Source: Ailurus styani
Lineage: Eukaryota; Chordata; Mammalia; Carnivora; Ailuridae
DNA: 64,000 nucleotides
Reading direction: 5' to 3'
NCBI GenBank assembly: GCA_002007465.1
Contig: LNAC01000350.1
Span: 1,399,037 to 1,463,036, forward strand
The notes under the pieces are model-generated. The model was given only the letters and a program-made list of their open reading frames with translations. It did no database searches and was not told where the DNA came from. Of this stretch, positions 32,721 to 45,899 are shown piece after piece (positions within the stretch are counted from its first letter, which is position 1; the number at the start of each line of letters is the position of its first letter). A program made the position numbers and the translations under genes.

Positions 32721-34880
32721 AGATTTTTTCTCATTGTGCTCAATACTAATTGTTATTCATACACATATGTTTAGAATAATTTGGTTTTACCCTTTTTGAA
32801 CCAATTCTATGTTATTTTGCTATGCTAGCTTCTTCAGTTTAGTAGATCTTGCTATCAAATAGAGAGAGATCGCTATTTATAGTATTTTCCTGATAAGGAA
32901 AAAAAAATCTCATTATCCAAGTTGGATCTAATTAAAAAGCCACTGTTTTTCTTAAAACACAATTATTTTAATTTTGGCTCTTGACCTGCTGCAAATCACC
33001 TTGCAAACAAGTAAGAAACACAAAATTATATGCAGATACTAAGATTTAGATCAAACAGATATGCTCCATGTGAATCCCTTAATTGGCAGGTTTGCATCTG
33101 GATATCCTGGACACAGAAATGAGCAAGTGAAAAGGCAGGCTTCTATTTGTGAATTTGACAGTTATCACATTATGATTGGACATGGATACAGACTGAGGTT
33201 GCAAACACCATTGAAGCAACAGCTGCAAACATTGCTTAAAACATCTTTAATTCTAATCAAGAAAATAACCCCAGAAAAAAAAACTTTAAATATTTAAGTA
33301 ACAGATTGTCAGTTTAAGACTTCACTTTATCCAGCCCCTTTCTTTTCTATCTTGTTGGCTGTTTATTCTACATTTAATCCTCTCAGAGTCATAATCTTCA
33401 CATATTTTATTTGCAAGTTTCCAATTGCCAAGCTATGAATCTCTTTGCAAAAATACATATGTTTAAAAGTGTATACACACATAAGCGGTCAATGTGAAGA
33501 ATCCATGCTTCTTTGCCATTTCATCAAAAACAAGTACAATTAATGGATACAATGATATCAGTGTTTGTTAGGACTCTTTAAATTAGAAAGATGCTTAAAG
33601 GGCAAAGGAAAAAATGATGAAAAAAATCCTAATTCCCTGAGACTTCACTGAATAATGAGCTCTAACTAGGCATGGAAATTTGCTCATATATTATGCAGCT
33701 AATTTAGGAGAGAATGAAGAATGGACTGTTGTAAAAGCTACACATTATTTCCTCTGGAAAAGCTTTAAACAGTTTGCAAAGTCAAATTTAAAATGTTTTT
33801 AATTGCAGTCCTTTATTGTTGCCATGTAAGAATGTGGTTGAAGTCTGTTGAGCAGATTGGATCTTAGAGGAGATGAATGCCAGTTAATATAAAAAGGGAT
33901 CTTTGAACTTACATTTTTAATGCATACATTTCCTTAGTAAATTCTTTGTCTATGGCTGTAAGACAACCTCTTGTAAATGAGTTTGTGCTTCTCTTCCTAT
34001 CTTATTACATATCAAATAGACATAGACAAATCATCCCAATGGGAAGTCACCCATCAGAGCATTGCTACCTATTTTTTTTATTTCCGAATATTTATTACTA
34101 TCTCAAAATTACCATCCTGTTCACTCATGTAAAACATTAATAGTCACATTTTCTCTTTACATTTTACATAATAATTAAATTTCATGTTTCTTCAGGAAAC
34201 ATGCTTTTTCAACATTTTTACTAAGTCAGCATTTTATTTGTATTCAATTTATTTGAAAAAAGAAGAAGGATGGATCTATTATTTAACCAGGCTCTTCCAT
34301 TTACATAGTGCAATTTAAAAGCTCTGAACTCTTTCATTTCAAGTGTGCAGGGCCCTCCATCTATGTCAAATCTCTGTAAACTGTCTCTACATTTCTTAGG
34401 GATAATTTCCTTTTGAGAAGTAAAACATACAAACCTAATTCATATCACTCAAAACCCCTTGTACACCATACCATAAGGTAGGATGTTGCTTTCTATCACC
34501 TACATTTGCTAACTTTGGGGACTTTAAAAGTTCTTTTCTTTGGCATTTTATTAGTTTTTTCAATGTATATCTGGAAATTTTAACAATTTTGGCAAAGTCG
34601 TGACATCAAACTTGATACTTAGAACTTGTTTTCCCTGCCCATATAAACTTGCCAAAGTATTACTTACTATATTTGTTTCTTTGTGTAACCATATGATTTG
34701 TTTTACCAAAATGTGACACAGACACAGTTGTGTATATTCCCCCAGGAAACTTGCTTGCCTTGGCCTTTATTATCAAAAAGTTTAGTGTTTTTCTTTTGCA
34801 GTCTTCCCGACCCTTTTTATAATTTATTGATGACAGTCTAGAGTCAAATCCAGACCTTTTACTTCAGGTCTTGTTTTCTT
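32721..34880. other. Repeat-poor DNA, candidate conserved non-coding block
   Basis: 2.2 kb with no SINE or L1. The part at 32930-33290 (for example 'cttgacctgctgcaaatcac', 'cttaattggcaggtttgcat', 'aattctaatcaag') and 33700-33850 (ctttattgttgccat, a SOX-like core; ttttaattgcag) reads like complex single-copy sequence with clustered homeodomain/SOX-type cores. This is a judgement of texture only; no conservation data can be seen. Confidence 0.3.
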
Positions 34881-35122
34881 TCTATTATGTGAGTTTATTT
34901 ATTTTTTTATTTTTTTTTTTAAAGATTTTATTGCTTCATTTGACACAGAGATAGAGAGATCACAAGTAGGCAGAGAGGCAGAGAGAGAGGAGGAAGCAGG
35001 CTCCCCGCCGAGCAGAGAGCCCGATATGGGCCTCGATCCCAGGACCCCGAGATCATGACCCGAGCCGAAAGCAGAGGCTCCAACCCACTGAGCCACCCAG
35101 GCGCCCTCTATTATGTGAGTTT
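34881..35122 (-). mobile_element. CAN-SINE, full length
   Basis: Minus-strand SINE with a perfect 16-bp duplication, tctattatgtgagttt, at 34881-34896 and 35107-35122. Near consensus; one body repeat of 'gcaggcagag' is shortened. Confidence 0.97.
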
Positions 35123-36559
35123 TAATTTGTTAGAAACCAGAATGAAGATCTTTGATCCAAAGTATATCCAGGTGAAGAAATAGGCATATGCCTACTCATA
35201 CATCCGTAGGACTTTAAAACTTCTTTCTGGAGCTCCTAACTATTTTCTGAGCTCCAGTTCCTCCAACTCCTTCATTGTCTAATGGACATATTTATCAGAA
35301 TATGCCAGAGGAACTTCCAACTCACTAAATGCATCTCAAACAGTATTTAACACCTTCACTCCTAATCAATCTTTTCTCTCAAAATCTCTAGTTAGTTAAA
35401 TGCTTTCGCCATTTAGATAGCCAAATAACATATCCCATGTCGCTGGACTCACACATGTAATGACTTTCCAAGTCTGTAGATATAACCAAAGGGGATGCCA
35501 CCAATATCCATCCATCCCAACTCTTTAGCATAGAATTCATTAAATTCTATTAGGTGCTATTAGTCCTTTGCCATATCCATCAGACCTTAACTCTTTCAAG
35601 GTACTCTGCCTGCTAATATTGGCTTCTGTGTGTCTGAGAATTTCTTACCCTAGTATAACAGAAGGCACTTTGCTGGTACAACAGCAGGTTGGTATAGTTG
35701 GAGAATTAACTCTCTCCAGGAATGGCGTTCAGATAATGCCACTTGGGAGCTGGTGAATTAACACAGTACTGCCTGCAAATCTCACCCACATTTTGGGTGG
35801 GATAATTCTGAGCTGTTTTATGACATTTTCCACAGTATCTTGGGAGATTAAGCTCAGTACGCAGTTACTCTGTATGGTAGCTAATTTTATGATGCAAATA
35901 CGTTGACTGCATTCCCTTCTCTGAGTCACTTCCCCCCCCCGCCATTGACGACCCATCCAAGTAAACTACTTCCATTCAAATCCTTGTCCCTGGATCTGCT
36001 TCTAGAGAACACATACTAAGAAAAAGTCCCTTCACATTAAGTATTACAACTTCATTCTTGGCCAATTTCATCCATATACCCATACTCTAGTTCAATTAAC
36101 TATACACCTTTTTCCAAAGTGAGCCTTATGCTGTCAATATATACACATTTATTTATATACCCCCTTCTTTCTCCAATGTCTTTGTTCTCTCCTTTTTTTT
36201 TGGAAATATATTAATCTTTTAATATATTTAAGTCTTATTCATAATGTATACATTCTTTGAAGTATTTTTAAATCCTCATTCAAAACCATATTTCTTTTCT
36301 ACCTCTATAAGATTAGATTATTAGATTATTAGATTAGATTATTAGAAGTCCATTATTCATTAGATTATATCAGAATTAACTTTTGTCTTCATGTTGCTCC
36401 TCCTAGACTCTTTATGAGCTCTTTGATGGAAGTGTTAAATTAAAATTATGAAGTATTTTTCCACAAAGCATTATGACTAATGATAACTATATCTTAAAGC
36501 AGGAATTTGAAAGAAAATGTGGTGTGTTCACTACTCCCTTCTACCTTCTCTAGTCTATG
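35123..36559. other. Unassigned DNA
   Basis: About 1.4 kb without a recognisable gene or secure repeat. A small 'attagattatt' cluster occurs at 36308-36345, and a C-run at 35932-35940. Confidence 0.4.
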
Positions 36560-36937
36560 TGCATTAGTGTGCTTAAGCTACCATAAGACAAATACCATAG
36601 ACTGGGTGGATTAAACAATACAACTATTTTTTTCTCACAGTTTCAGAAGCTGGAAATCTGGGGTCATGATGTCACTTGGTCAGGTTCTGTTGAGAGCTCT
36701 CTTCCTGGCTTGCAGATGGTCAGCTCTGCTATGTCCTCACCTGGTGAAGAGAGAATGATCAAGTTCTTTGATATCTCTCCTTATAAAGGCACTAATCTCA
36801 TCCTGAGAACCCCACTATTATTACCTCATTTAACCATAATCACCTTCAAAAGGCCCCATCTCCAAATACCATTGTGAGTAATGGCTTCACCAAATGAATT
36901 TGGCAGTTCTGGGAACATAAACATCTAGTCCATAACA
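36560..36937 (-). mobile_element. ERVL-MaLR-type solo LTR
   Basis: Plus-strand text 'ccatagactgggtggattaa', 'cagtttcagaagctggaaat', 'tcctggcttgcagatggtca', 'ctctgctatgtcctcac', 'ggccccatctccaaatacc' is the reverse of a MaLR LTR (MST/MLT1 type). The ends fit TG...CA at about 36560 and 36937, giving 378 bp. No internal retroviral sequence is attached. Non-autonomous and ancient. Confidence 0.7.
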
Positions 36938-37339
36938 CTAGGGCAGACTGCTGGAAAACCTAGGCAACTTTGCTTGTCAAACGCACATATATACAAGGTT
37001 CGTTAATTTTTCTCTACACAGAACTTCTGTCAGTGCATATCAGAGCTTTCAATAACTATATAAACTTCCGCTTATTATTCCAGGAGGGCTATTTACATTA
37101 ACTTGGGATAGGCATGAAGGCCTCTGGAGTTGCATGGACCCTGGGCTTTTCCCCATCCCTTCTCCTACGCTTTTGTCTTTTTCATAGGAAGTCTTTACTT
37201 TCCCTAATGCAAACTGTTCAGAATTGTATAATGATATACAACCTACATGTTCAAATAGATAAACATGGGTTTTGAAATTAGGTTTCACTTACCCATTAGA
37301 ATCATATTATTTACTCCTTCCAAAATTTGTTCTTTTCTA
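36938..37339. other. Unassigned DNA
   Basis: About 400 bp without recognisable features. Confidence 0.4.
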
Positions 37340-38880
37340 TTCCAAACTCCCTAACAGAAATATGTCTTAATTATCTTGTATAGCTCTAATCCATTCTTTT
37401 TAAATAGCTTTGTAATAGTCTGTGATCTGACTCTGCCATATTTTATTCAGCAATTGATGGTCATCTATTTGTTTTCTAGTTTTTGCCCTCACAGTCAAAG
37501 TTTCAATAAGCATATTTCTACCTGTATCCTTACATGGTTTTTATTCCTTTGGGATATATTCCCAGAAGTGGAATTGCTAGAGTGAATGGTATATGTAATT
37601 TTAACTTTATGGAATTTGAAATACTGATTCCTCAAAGGCTAAACATTTTATTTTTTTCACCCTCAGTATATGAGACAATCCCGTTCCCTACATCCCTGCG
37701 GGCAATAAATTTTAAAACTCTTTTCAAATTTTATGCAAGCCTAATGAGAGTAAAATCATTTCTCGTTATTAATTTAATTTTCATTTCCATGACTACTAGT
37801 GGATTTGAGCATCTTGTCTTATTTCTGTTAACCATTTGTACCTAGATATGAAATATCTATTCACATTTTTTGCCCATTTTTTCTTTCAGATTATTTTTCT
37901 TTATTTCTGATCATTTAGTATCATAAGATATTAACTCCTTTGTTTATGATCTGAATTACAAATATTCTTGTAGACCCACTTCATTTCTATTAAAGTTTTG
38001 ATATATTCCATTATATTAAGTTTTAAAATCTTTGTATTATTCCTATTTCCACATTTTAGGGATTTCATAGTTTCAGTCTTGACTAAGCAGCATACCATAT
38101 GTTTGTATATACAGCTTTCTAAGATTTTTTTTTGTCTTTAATTCAAGTGGAATTTTTTTCTTTAAGTAGAATTGTTTCTATATTGGATAAGAGAATGATC
38201 TATTTATTTTTTCTTCCAGATGGAAAGTCTGTGTGACAACAGCATTTATTAACTGTTTCATGCTTTCTGTAATGTATTGATTTAGTTTGTCAATATTAAA
38301 TTCTCATATGCAGATATTTTGTTTTTTCTATTTCATTAATCTTAAGTATTAATTCATTCTTTCTGATTTCCTTTGACTTATTTAGCTTTTTCCCCTAGTC
38401 CTCTAGCAAGAAGAATACTGAATTCATTAATTTTTGTTCTTTAATAATTGTGGCAATTAAGTTTATCTTTCTTATCCTTTTATCTTCTAAATACTGCTTT
38501 TGCTTAGTGCTTAGATTTGTTGCAATGTATTATCCTTTTTATGTCTTAATAGATGGTTTAGGATTTTTATTTTAATTTGCTCTTTGACTTACACATTACC
38601 CAATTAGTTGTTTACTAATTTTCATCAAGTTGGTAGGTTTATTGTAATTAAAAAATATTTCTAATTTTATTGGATTAATATTAGAGAAAGTGGTCTTTGA
38701 AATTTCTTCATTTTTACTAACAGTATCTTCTTAATTGTGCTTTTGATCATCAAATTACTCTATCCTATTTACTATTTTCAAACTTAATTTTCATCGTGTT
38801 CAATATTAATATTACCAATCCTGTTTCTTTTATATAATATTTGTGCATTATCTCCTTTATTTTCCAATGTGTATTGATTA
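37340..38880 (-). mobile_element. Ancient L1 or HAL1 fragment
   Basis: Text such as 'tttgggatatattcccagaagtgg' (split: tttgggatatattc, ccagaagtggaattgct), 'tggatttgagcatcttgtc', 'ttttgcccattttttctttc', then 'cttttatcttctaaatactgc' and 'ttgactta cacattacccaa' follows old minus-strand L1-class order from the 3' end into coding sequence. The open frame at 37534-37845 is chance within it. Confidence 0.65.
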
Positions 38881-39460
38881 AATATTGATATGAACCACTC
38901 AGAAACAGTGGCAAAACACTCCAAAATTTATTGGCTTAAGATAATAATCTACATATTTTTAATGAGACAACTGGGTAGTTCCTCTATATTGACTGAGCTA
39001 CTCATGTATTTGCTGTGAGCTACACATGTGTTTGCAGTCAGAATAGGTGGTTCTTACCTTTTGCACACTGTTTACTGAAAACTGCTCATCTGTTAAGGGG
39101 TTTTGTCAAATGTTTGGGAGTTAGCTGGCTATAATTTCATCTAGAATGGCCTAAAATGAGACAACTGGGCTTCTTTCCATGTGGTCTCTCACCCTCCAGC
39201 ATGCTAGCCTGGAATTTTTCAGGATGGTGGCAGGCTTCTAAGAGATAGTTCAGAAACATGCAAGATTGGCACACTGTCATTTCTTGCAACTTCAATCGAC
39301 CAAAGCAAGTCCCAAGAATAGTTCAGATTCAAGGGCTGAGATATTAGACTCCACTTCTTGGTAGGAGGAACTGCGAAGTTACACAGCAAAAGGCATGCAG
39401 ATAGCATGCTTAGATAAGTGGAACTATTTTTATAGTAATCTGTCATCAAATCTTGGTTTA
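38881..39460. repeat. Ancient interspersed repeat, family not assigned
   Basis: The text 'caaaatttattggcttaag', 'acaactgggtagttcctct', 'ttccatgtggtctctcacc', 'gggctgagatattagactcc' and 'acttcttggtaggaggaactg' is typical of a widespread old mammalian repeat that I cannot name. It appears to lie within the L1-like sequence on either side. Confidence 0.5.
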
Positions 39461-40320
39461 TCACTTTGTTTTTTAAGTGTCTTTATTTTAAAACAGTATT
39501 TATTTTTTAGTTTTTAATCGAATTTAATAACCTCTGTATTTTGAAATGAATTTTACATTGTTGATTCCTGTTTTTGCAATTCCTCATTTTTTATGGTTTA
39601 ATCAAATTGCTATTTAAATTTTCTCTTGTTTATTTGAAAAGTGTTAATACAATTGTTCTTTTTGTTAATAACTGCTTTTGTTTTCCTTACTGTTTTAATT
39701 TTAAATATAATATTCTACTATAATTTGTAAATGCAGTATCAATTGTAGTTGCATAGTTTTCCCACCAAATGTTATAATCCTTCACTCTGCCCTTAATCAA
39801 GAGACAAATATTTGAATTATTTTTCTCCTTCTATGGTTTAGATTTGTTAATTTTTTTCTTACAAAGATGCTTCTATTTTCTTTTTACATTTCGACTTACA
39901 TAAAAAATGATCATATTGCTTTAGTGTAGTTTAAGCTGCTACTTACAGTTATGCAAATTGTGCATTGCACAACTTTGAAAAGTACATTAACCTCACATTC
40001 ATCCTAGATATTCATAGCTATTTCAACACTATTCTGATATATGCCAATAAAATATCTTGAAAAAGGAGCACCAATTTTCCATATGGATTAAGGTCAGTGT
40101 TGGGCATAATGGGGGTCAAGTAATAAATCAACCAGCCCTAGGTAATGTGTTTACCATAGGGCTCTTGGCAACACCAAATACTGAGATGTACTGGAAGTCT
40201 GAGGAAAAAGGATGGGTGAAATCATTCTCTAGGGCAGTGGAAGAATGAATCGATAGTTTGCAGGAGTAGTCCAATTGAGATTAGAAATTACAAATTTAAA
40301 ATGAGATCGGTCAGGATGGT
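39461..40320. other. AT-rich DNA, possibly continuing the ancient L1/HAL1
   Basis: T-rich text up to about 40000 resembles old L1-class minus-strand sequence; 40000-40320 is unassigned. Confidence 0.35.
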
Positions 40321-40335
40321 CATGAGTTTGCCTGC

Positions 40336-40526
40336 CTTCTTTCCTTCCTTCCTTCCTCCTCCTTCCTTCCTCCCTCTCTCCCTCCCTCTCTCTCTTCCTC
40401 CCTCCCTCCATCCTTCCCTTCCTTTTCCTCCCTTTCCCTTCTTTCCTTCCTTCCTTCCTTCCTTCCTTCCTTCCTTCCTTCCTTCCTTCCTTCCTTCCTT
40501 CCTTTCTTCCTTCCTTCCTTCCTTCT
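40336..40526. repeat. (TTCC)n microsatellite, long polypyrimidine tract
   Basis: About 190 bp of almost pure C/T on the plus strand: irregular CTTCCT/CCCTC units to about 40440, then a regular TTCC run of roughly 60 bp, one interruption, and more TTCC. The tract produces false open frames on both strands (GRKE and PSFL repeats). Confidence 0.98.
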
Positions 40527-40803
40527 CCAGCCTTTTTTAGCTGCACAGTAGCAGGCCAGGAGTAAAACAAGAGTTAGACTTAATCAGAACTGGGATTTCC
40601 TAGTGGAGAACAAAGAGTAAAAGAGAGGCAAAGGACTCGAAGCTATATACAAGCAAGTAGTTATAATGAAGGGGCAACACAAAATTCATATTAAAATGGA
40701 CATGTGTATAATTGATAATAAAATGCAAATGTATAAATATTTAAATAAAATACAAAATTTGGAGAAACACTTGCTGGAGTTAGTTAGCCTATATTGCCAA
40801 ACC

Positions 40804-40847
40804 AATAAAATAAAATAAAATAAAATAAAATAAAATAAAATAAAAAT
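40804..40847. repeat. (AAAAT)n microsatellite
   Basis: A pentanucleotide repeat of about eight units. Confidence 0.97.
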
Positions 40848-42153
40848 ATATTTACTTTAATTGGATGAAGGGTACTTGTGGGAAAGTTTGAGAAATTTTG
40901 TAAGAGGAAGCATTTTTTAAGCTATAACTATAGATGGAAATTTAAAATATTCTTTATTACTATATGTGATCTTAACAATAATTCAGAGTATATTATTTCC
41001 TCTCTGATCAGTTTCAGTGGATATGTGTGAATATATTTTGACCTAGTGAAAACTGTGCAGTATTTTTATAACTGAACTTTTATTGAGGAATATATATTAG
41101 TCAAGGATTTAGTTTTTACTAATAAAAAAATTAGATGTTAATAAAAAATAACAACTGAAATAGGTCTACACTTCAAAATAATGATTATACAGACAAGAAA
41201 AAAATTAAGTTAAATATAGCTATCACTTAGTTTAGCCCTTATATTAAAAAAAATATGAAAAATTTCCTGTGAAAATTCTACAGTTTTTTTACATAGATTT
41301 ATTTTTAAATTTGAAAATAGCTATATACAATGAAATTTAAAATATAGCATGAATAATTCTTATATAGTAAATAGATACAGTTTTCAACATATTCTGAATT
41401 TGTTTTAATTAAATGGAGTTTATAGTACAAATTTACTCTATGACTTTTTGTCTTGGGCTAATGTTCTTTCTTATCATCTGACATAAGGAAAGGTTTTGCC
41501 TAAAAAAATAATCTGGTCTTCAAGCACTAAGAATGTAATTTTTTTAAGTCTTCTCGAACACAGCATATTTGCCAGAACTGATTACTACAAATGATTTATC
41601 AACTTAAAATACTGACAAATTTAGAAAAATAATTACAAATCTTAGGGAAATGTTTAGGAAACACTACCATTTTATCATCTTTAATCATTTTTTGTAATTA
41701 ACCCATCAGTTATATTTAAATAGGGCCATGTAAGTAATTTGATCCTGGATCACACTACTGACTTAATAAATTACACATTGATACTTGATATAGGATCATA
41801 ATTTATTCCTATAAAAAGTATTGAAAATGAGATTAGTAGATAAATGATGTAATAGATCTTTATGTTGAAAAGTTATCTTTTTGTCATTTAAGGACTTCAT
41901 ATAATAGCCAGAAATTTTTTTCTTTTTTCTATACAAATTTTTTTATTTTTAAATCCCAAAGAAGGTAGTATTATTAAGCAGTGTTTCAGTATTTAATAAG
42001 TTTTTTCTAAAACATATCCAGTTAAACAGATATATTCACTATATCTATAAAAATAGCATATTCTTAGGATAAATTTCTTCCCACATGCTAAAGTTTAAAG
42101 TTATCTTTCTTAATAATTTTGGAGAAGAAAAATAGCTTGTATATAATTTTGGC
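40848..42153. other. Unassigned, very AT-rich DNA
   Basis: 1.3 kb without recognisable repeats or genes. Confidence 0.4.
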
Positions 42154-42377
42154 AAACTTTACTTTTCTTTTTTTTAAAGATTTTATTTCTTTATTTCACA
42201 GAGGGAGAAAGATCACAAGTAGGCTGAGAGGCAGGCAGAGAGAGAGGAGGAAGCAGGCTCCCCGCTGAGCAGAGAGCCCAATGCGGGCCTCGATCCCAGG
42301 ACCCTGAGATCATGACCTGAGCCGAAGGCAGAGGCTTTAACCCACTGAGCCACGCAGGCGCCCAAAACTTTACTTTT
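42154..42377 (-). mobile_element. CAN-SINE, full length
   Basis: Minus-strand SINE with a perfect 13-bp duplication, aaactttactttt, at 42154-42166 and 42365-42377. Near the young consensus. Confidence 0.97.
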
Positions 42378-42809
42378 TAAACTACATTTTATTGTGCTTT
42401 GTGCCATTTAACCAGAAAAAAAAGTTTAAAATGGATAAAAAGCACAGTTAAAGCTTAATATACACACATACAAGCATACATATATGTATACCTTTTGTAG
42501 TGGTACAATTGTCAACATAGCTAGAACGATTAATTAGTAAGATGCTTACAGAAGATAATAAAACAGATTTTATCACTATGCTATTTATTATAAACTCTAT
42601 AAGCTTACTAAATATAGAGCCAGAGAAGACCATAGCCTCATTCGATAGTCATTCCTCATTCCAAATATCAACTGTTAGACAACCCTAGGAGGTCATGACT
42701 CTCAGCCTAACTCTGGACACACTTACTGTATTTGGGTTGTGCACCTGCCTCAACTTAGCTACTCTATTATAACAACAGTAATAGCAACAATGACAACAAA
42801 AATAACAGT
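42378..42809. other. Unassigned DNA
   Basis: About 430 bp; nothing recognisable. Confidence 0.4.
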
Positions 42810-43000
42810 AGTCAACAAACATGATATATGTCCAGAATAGCATTTGATCCTCACAACATTCTTATGACAAAATGCCCATAGTTACACCCATTTTCCAGAT
42901 AAAGAAATTTGGATTAGATAGTTTCAATAATCTATTCAAGGGCTCAGTAATTTACAGAGTGGAGTGGGGGTTCATACTTAAATCTGTTTGATCGGAGATG
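42810..43000 (-). repeat. Probable MIR fragment
   Basis: The text 'gcatttgatcctcacaacat', 'cccattttccagataaagaa' and 'caagggctcagtaatttac' matches the reversed MIR order well. Confidence 0.75.
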
Positions 43001-43964
43001 ATGTTCATGTTTTGACAAACACATTTCTTCTCCCCAGGATAGCCAGTGGCATATGGGATTAATTGGCACAATGTGATGAACGGTGACTTGGGAATATTGA
43101 GGCTAGATGTTCATTCTTGGGAATTTTAATAGAGAATGAAAAGAGGACAGAACTGTTAATGAATATTAGCTGAAAGATCATGAGATCAAAAATCCAGAAG
43201 GATGGACCATGATAACTGTAAATCATCAGAAGAAAGCAAGGGACAGCTGAATCCAAGGAAGAGAAACAAAAAGAGTTTAAGTAGAGGATAAAAATGCAGA
43301 ATGATAGACATGAAGTGGAAAAGTCATGTAAAGAATAACCAAGATTTCAGAAAGAGTAAAGAACATACTAAAGAATTTTATTTCAAAGCAAATGAAGGTT
43401 CCTGTAGTTTCTGATGGACATGCAGGATGATGCTTTTGAAAAACGCAAACCTTGGGCAAGTATAGACAGTTCCCCTTCTGTAAACTGATGTGTGAGACCA
43501 TACCTAAGTGCAACATCAAAAGAATTTCTTGGGGAGGTAAAGAGAGCCAGTTCTGGCATCTTTGAAACTTCAGTGACTAGAAGTATGCTACTACTGAAAA
43601 GGGAGATGAAATGCTGGTCAGGAATAAATAGTGGATGTCTACTATGATGATTTACGAGTAACTAAAATACTTTAGGAATATATGGTATTATATCAAATTA
43701 AGCTGGCATGAAAGAATACATGCTAGATTATATATTATAGTATCTTGAAATAATCCAAAGGATTGAATTCTCAAATCAGATTCACAAAAATCAGAGATCT
43801 TACTGAGCATCAAACTCTAATAATTTCAGGGATATGGGCAGTTAAGAAGTTTGAAACATGGAGTCATCGTAGAAATTGAGGGTTTTTCCTTCCTACATCA
43901 GTACATGCTCTATGGCTCAAAATTTGTAAGTTCTCCAGGTGAGGTCCTCCTGTTATTACCTCAC
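43001..43964. other. Unassigned DNA
   Basis: About 960 bp of A/G-rich text; possibly an old interspersed repeat around 43780-43880 (ggagtcatcgtagaaattgag), not assigned. Confidence 0.4.
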
Positions 43965-44202
43965 AGAACAGGATGTGTTTATTTTTTTTTTTTAAAGATT
44001 TTTTTATTTATTCATTTGACAGAGAGAGAGAGAGAGAGATTACAAGTAGGCAGAGAGAGAGGAGAGAGGAGGAAGCAGGCTCCCTGCCAAGCAGAGAGCC
44101 CGATGTGGGCCTCGATCCCAGGACCCTGGGATCATGACCTGAGTCGAAGGCAGCGGCTTTAACCCACTGAGCCACCCAGGCGCCCAGAACAGGATGTGTT
44201 TA
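43965..44202 (-). mobile_element. CAN-SINE, full length
   Basis: Minus-strand SINE with a perfect 17-bp duplication, agaacaggatgtgttta, at 43965-43981 and 44186-44202, the longest perfect one among the SINEs here. Near consensus. Confidence 0.97.
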
Positions 44203-44407
44203 GTCTTTCAATAACACAAACTAGATGACATTTTCCAGGGAGCTACACCTTATGAATACATAAATTCTAGGTTTATTTACTATAAGTAGTGGTAGCCACA
44301 CATTTTTTGATTAAGAACATTCCTTAATAAGTACTCTCCTTTTAGTAAATGTAATTAGTCTATTTACCCAGAGGTTCCATTATTATGTTAAAAAGAAGAT
44401 AAATCAG

Positions 44408-44600
44408 ATCACCTGCTATTATGGACTGGATGCTTGTGCCCACCCCCACCAGGTTACACATTGAAGCTCTAATCCTCAATGTGATGGCATTTAAAGATGG
44501 TACCTTTGAAAGCTGAATAGGTTTAGATGAGGTCATGAGGTTCAGGCTCCTATCATGGGATTGGTGTCCTTCCAAGGAAAGGAAGAGGATTCAGAGTTTT
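44408..44600 (+). mobile_element. Partial MaLR-type LTR
   Basis: The text 'tgctattatggactggatgc', 'acacattgaagctctaatcc', 'caatgtgatggcatttaaag', 'gatgaggtcatgagg' and 'ggattggtgtccttccaagg' is the 5' half of a MaLR LTR (MST/MLT1 type). The 3' half is missing. Confidence 0.72.
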
Positions 44601-45899
44601 CTTTTCCTTCCCTCAGTTTTTTTTTTTCCTTCCCACAGTTTTTCAAACTATAGTTTAATAGACTGTGAATTCTTAATTACTGGGATGGAAGGAAATCTAT
44701 GTAAAAATATGGTATATGCTAAAACAGAATAGGATAGAATAGTAAAAGTTGTACATTTTAAGAATGACCAATGTTTTGTGAAATGTTTGCTTCAGATGTA
44801 TGTACATATATATGTATGTGTATGTATGTATGTAGTGTGTATACAAGGATGCCAGTAAAATGCATTCTGTTCTATGAGTTGCAGTTTAAAATGTTTAAAG
44901 AACACTGGTTTGCTGTTGCTTAATCAAAACATAAACTACATTTAAGTCTTTTGGCTCTGCATGTGTTTACCATTATTGGACACTACTCATTGGAATTTTT
45001 ACTGATCAGCCTCAGGGTGTATTCTAGGCCCAAATAAGATTCCAAACAGCCTTTTCTTCATTGCTGCAGACCGCAGCAACACAGACTGCATTCTATGTCT
45101 TTATATAATTTCCATGACTTATGCCCAAAGTTGTTCTTCATACATGATTACCAAGAAATCACAAAACTGCTCCTTCCCTTCTTTCCCTTAAACCAATCAC
45201 AAGTGCCAGTAGTGCTAATTGTGAACAATTTAAACAAAATTATCAAGCAGATTCAAGGTAAAATATGTACAATACTTTCAACACCACAATCCTTTTTCCT
45301 AACCTCCTTTGTAACAATAGAGCAGCAATTTGGAATTTGCCTTGAGACTCAATATTACCCATCCTTCCCCACAACTGAATATCTAGTGATGGAAACGGAG
45401 TAGAACATATAGACACAATTCTATCTCAAGAAGGCAATTAGGGTTTTTAAGAAGACTCAATATAAATTGTATTGAATTTCATGAATTTTCAGCTATGTCT
45501 ACCATTGGGCATTTCCTCATAGTGACATTTATATCAGAAACAAACTAGGCCTTAGTGTTATTCTCTTAGCAGTTCATTATAAAATAAATACACTTGCACA
45601 AGAATAAAAATAAATTCTAATTTGTAAGCTCAGATATGGGAAAAATATGGTGCACATGTTCTCCTGGAAGACCAGAGATTGCAGTGAAAAATCTAAGTAA
45701 ATATTTGATTTTGATCTCAACCTCATCCTTTGTAAATCAATCGGATACCTGTGGTTTAGATTCAATAGTTTAGAAACAACCTGGGGAACAGACTTATTGA
45801 TATATTTAGATAAGTGGAAAAACATGATTATTCTCATGTTCTGAATGTTCTGTGACTGTGATTAATGTTGGAAACTAAGTATTTGACTTTTATTTTTAA
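44601..45899. other. Unassigned DNA
   Basis: 1.3 kb. A (TATG)n-like run lies at 44798-44835. An open frame of 102 codons at 45095-45403 shows no recognisable feature. Confidence 0.4.

Noticed and set aside
37534..37845. 103-codon plus-strand open frame
   Set aside because: Lies on the antisense strand of an ancient L1/HAL1 fragment.
40229..40570. Open frames with GRKE or PSFL repeats on both strands
   Set aside because: They are translations of the (TTCC)n microsatellite, not proteins.
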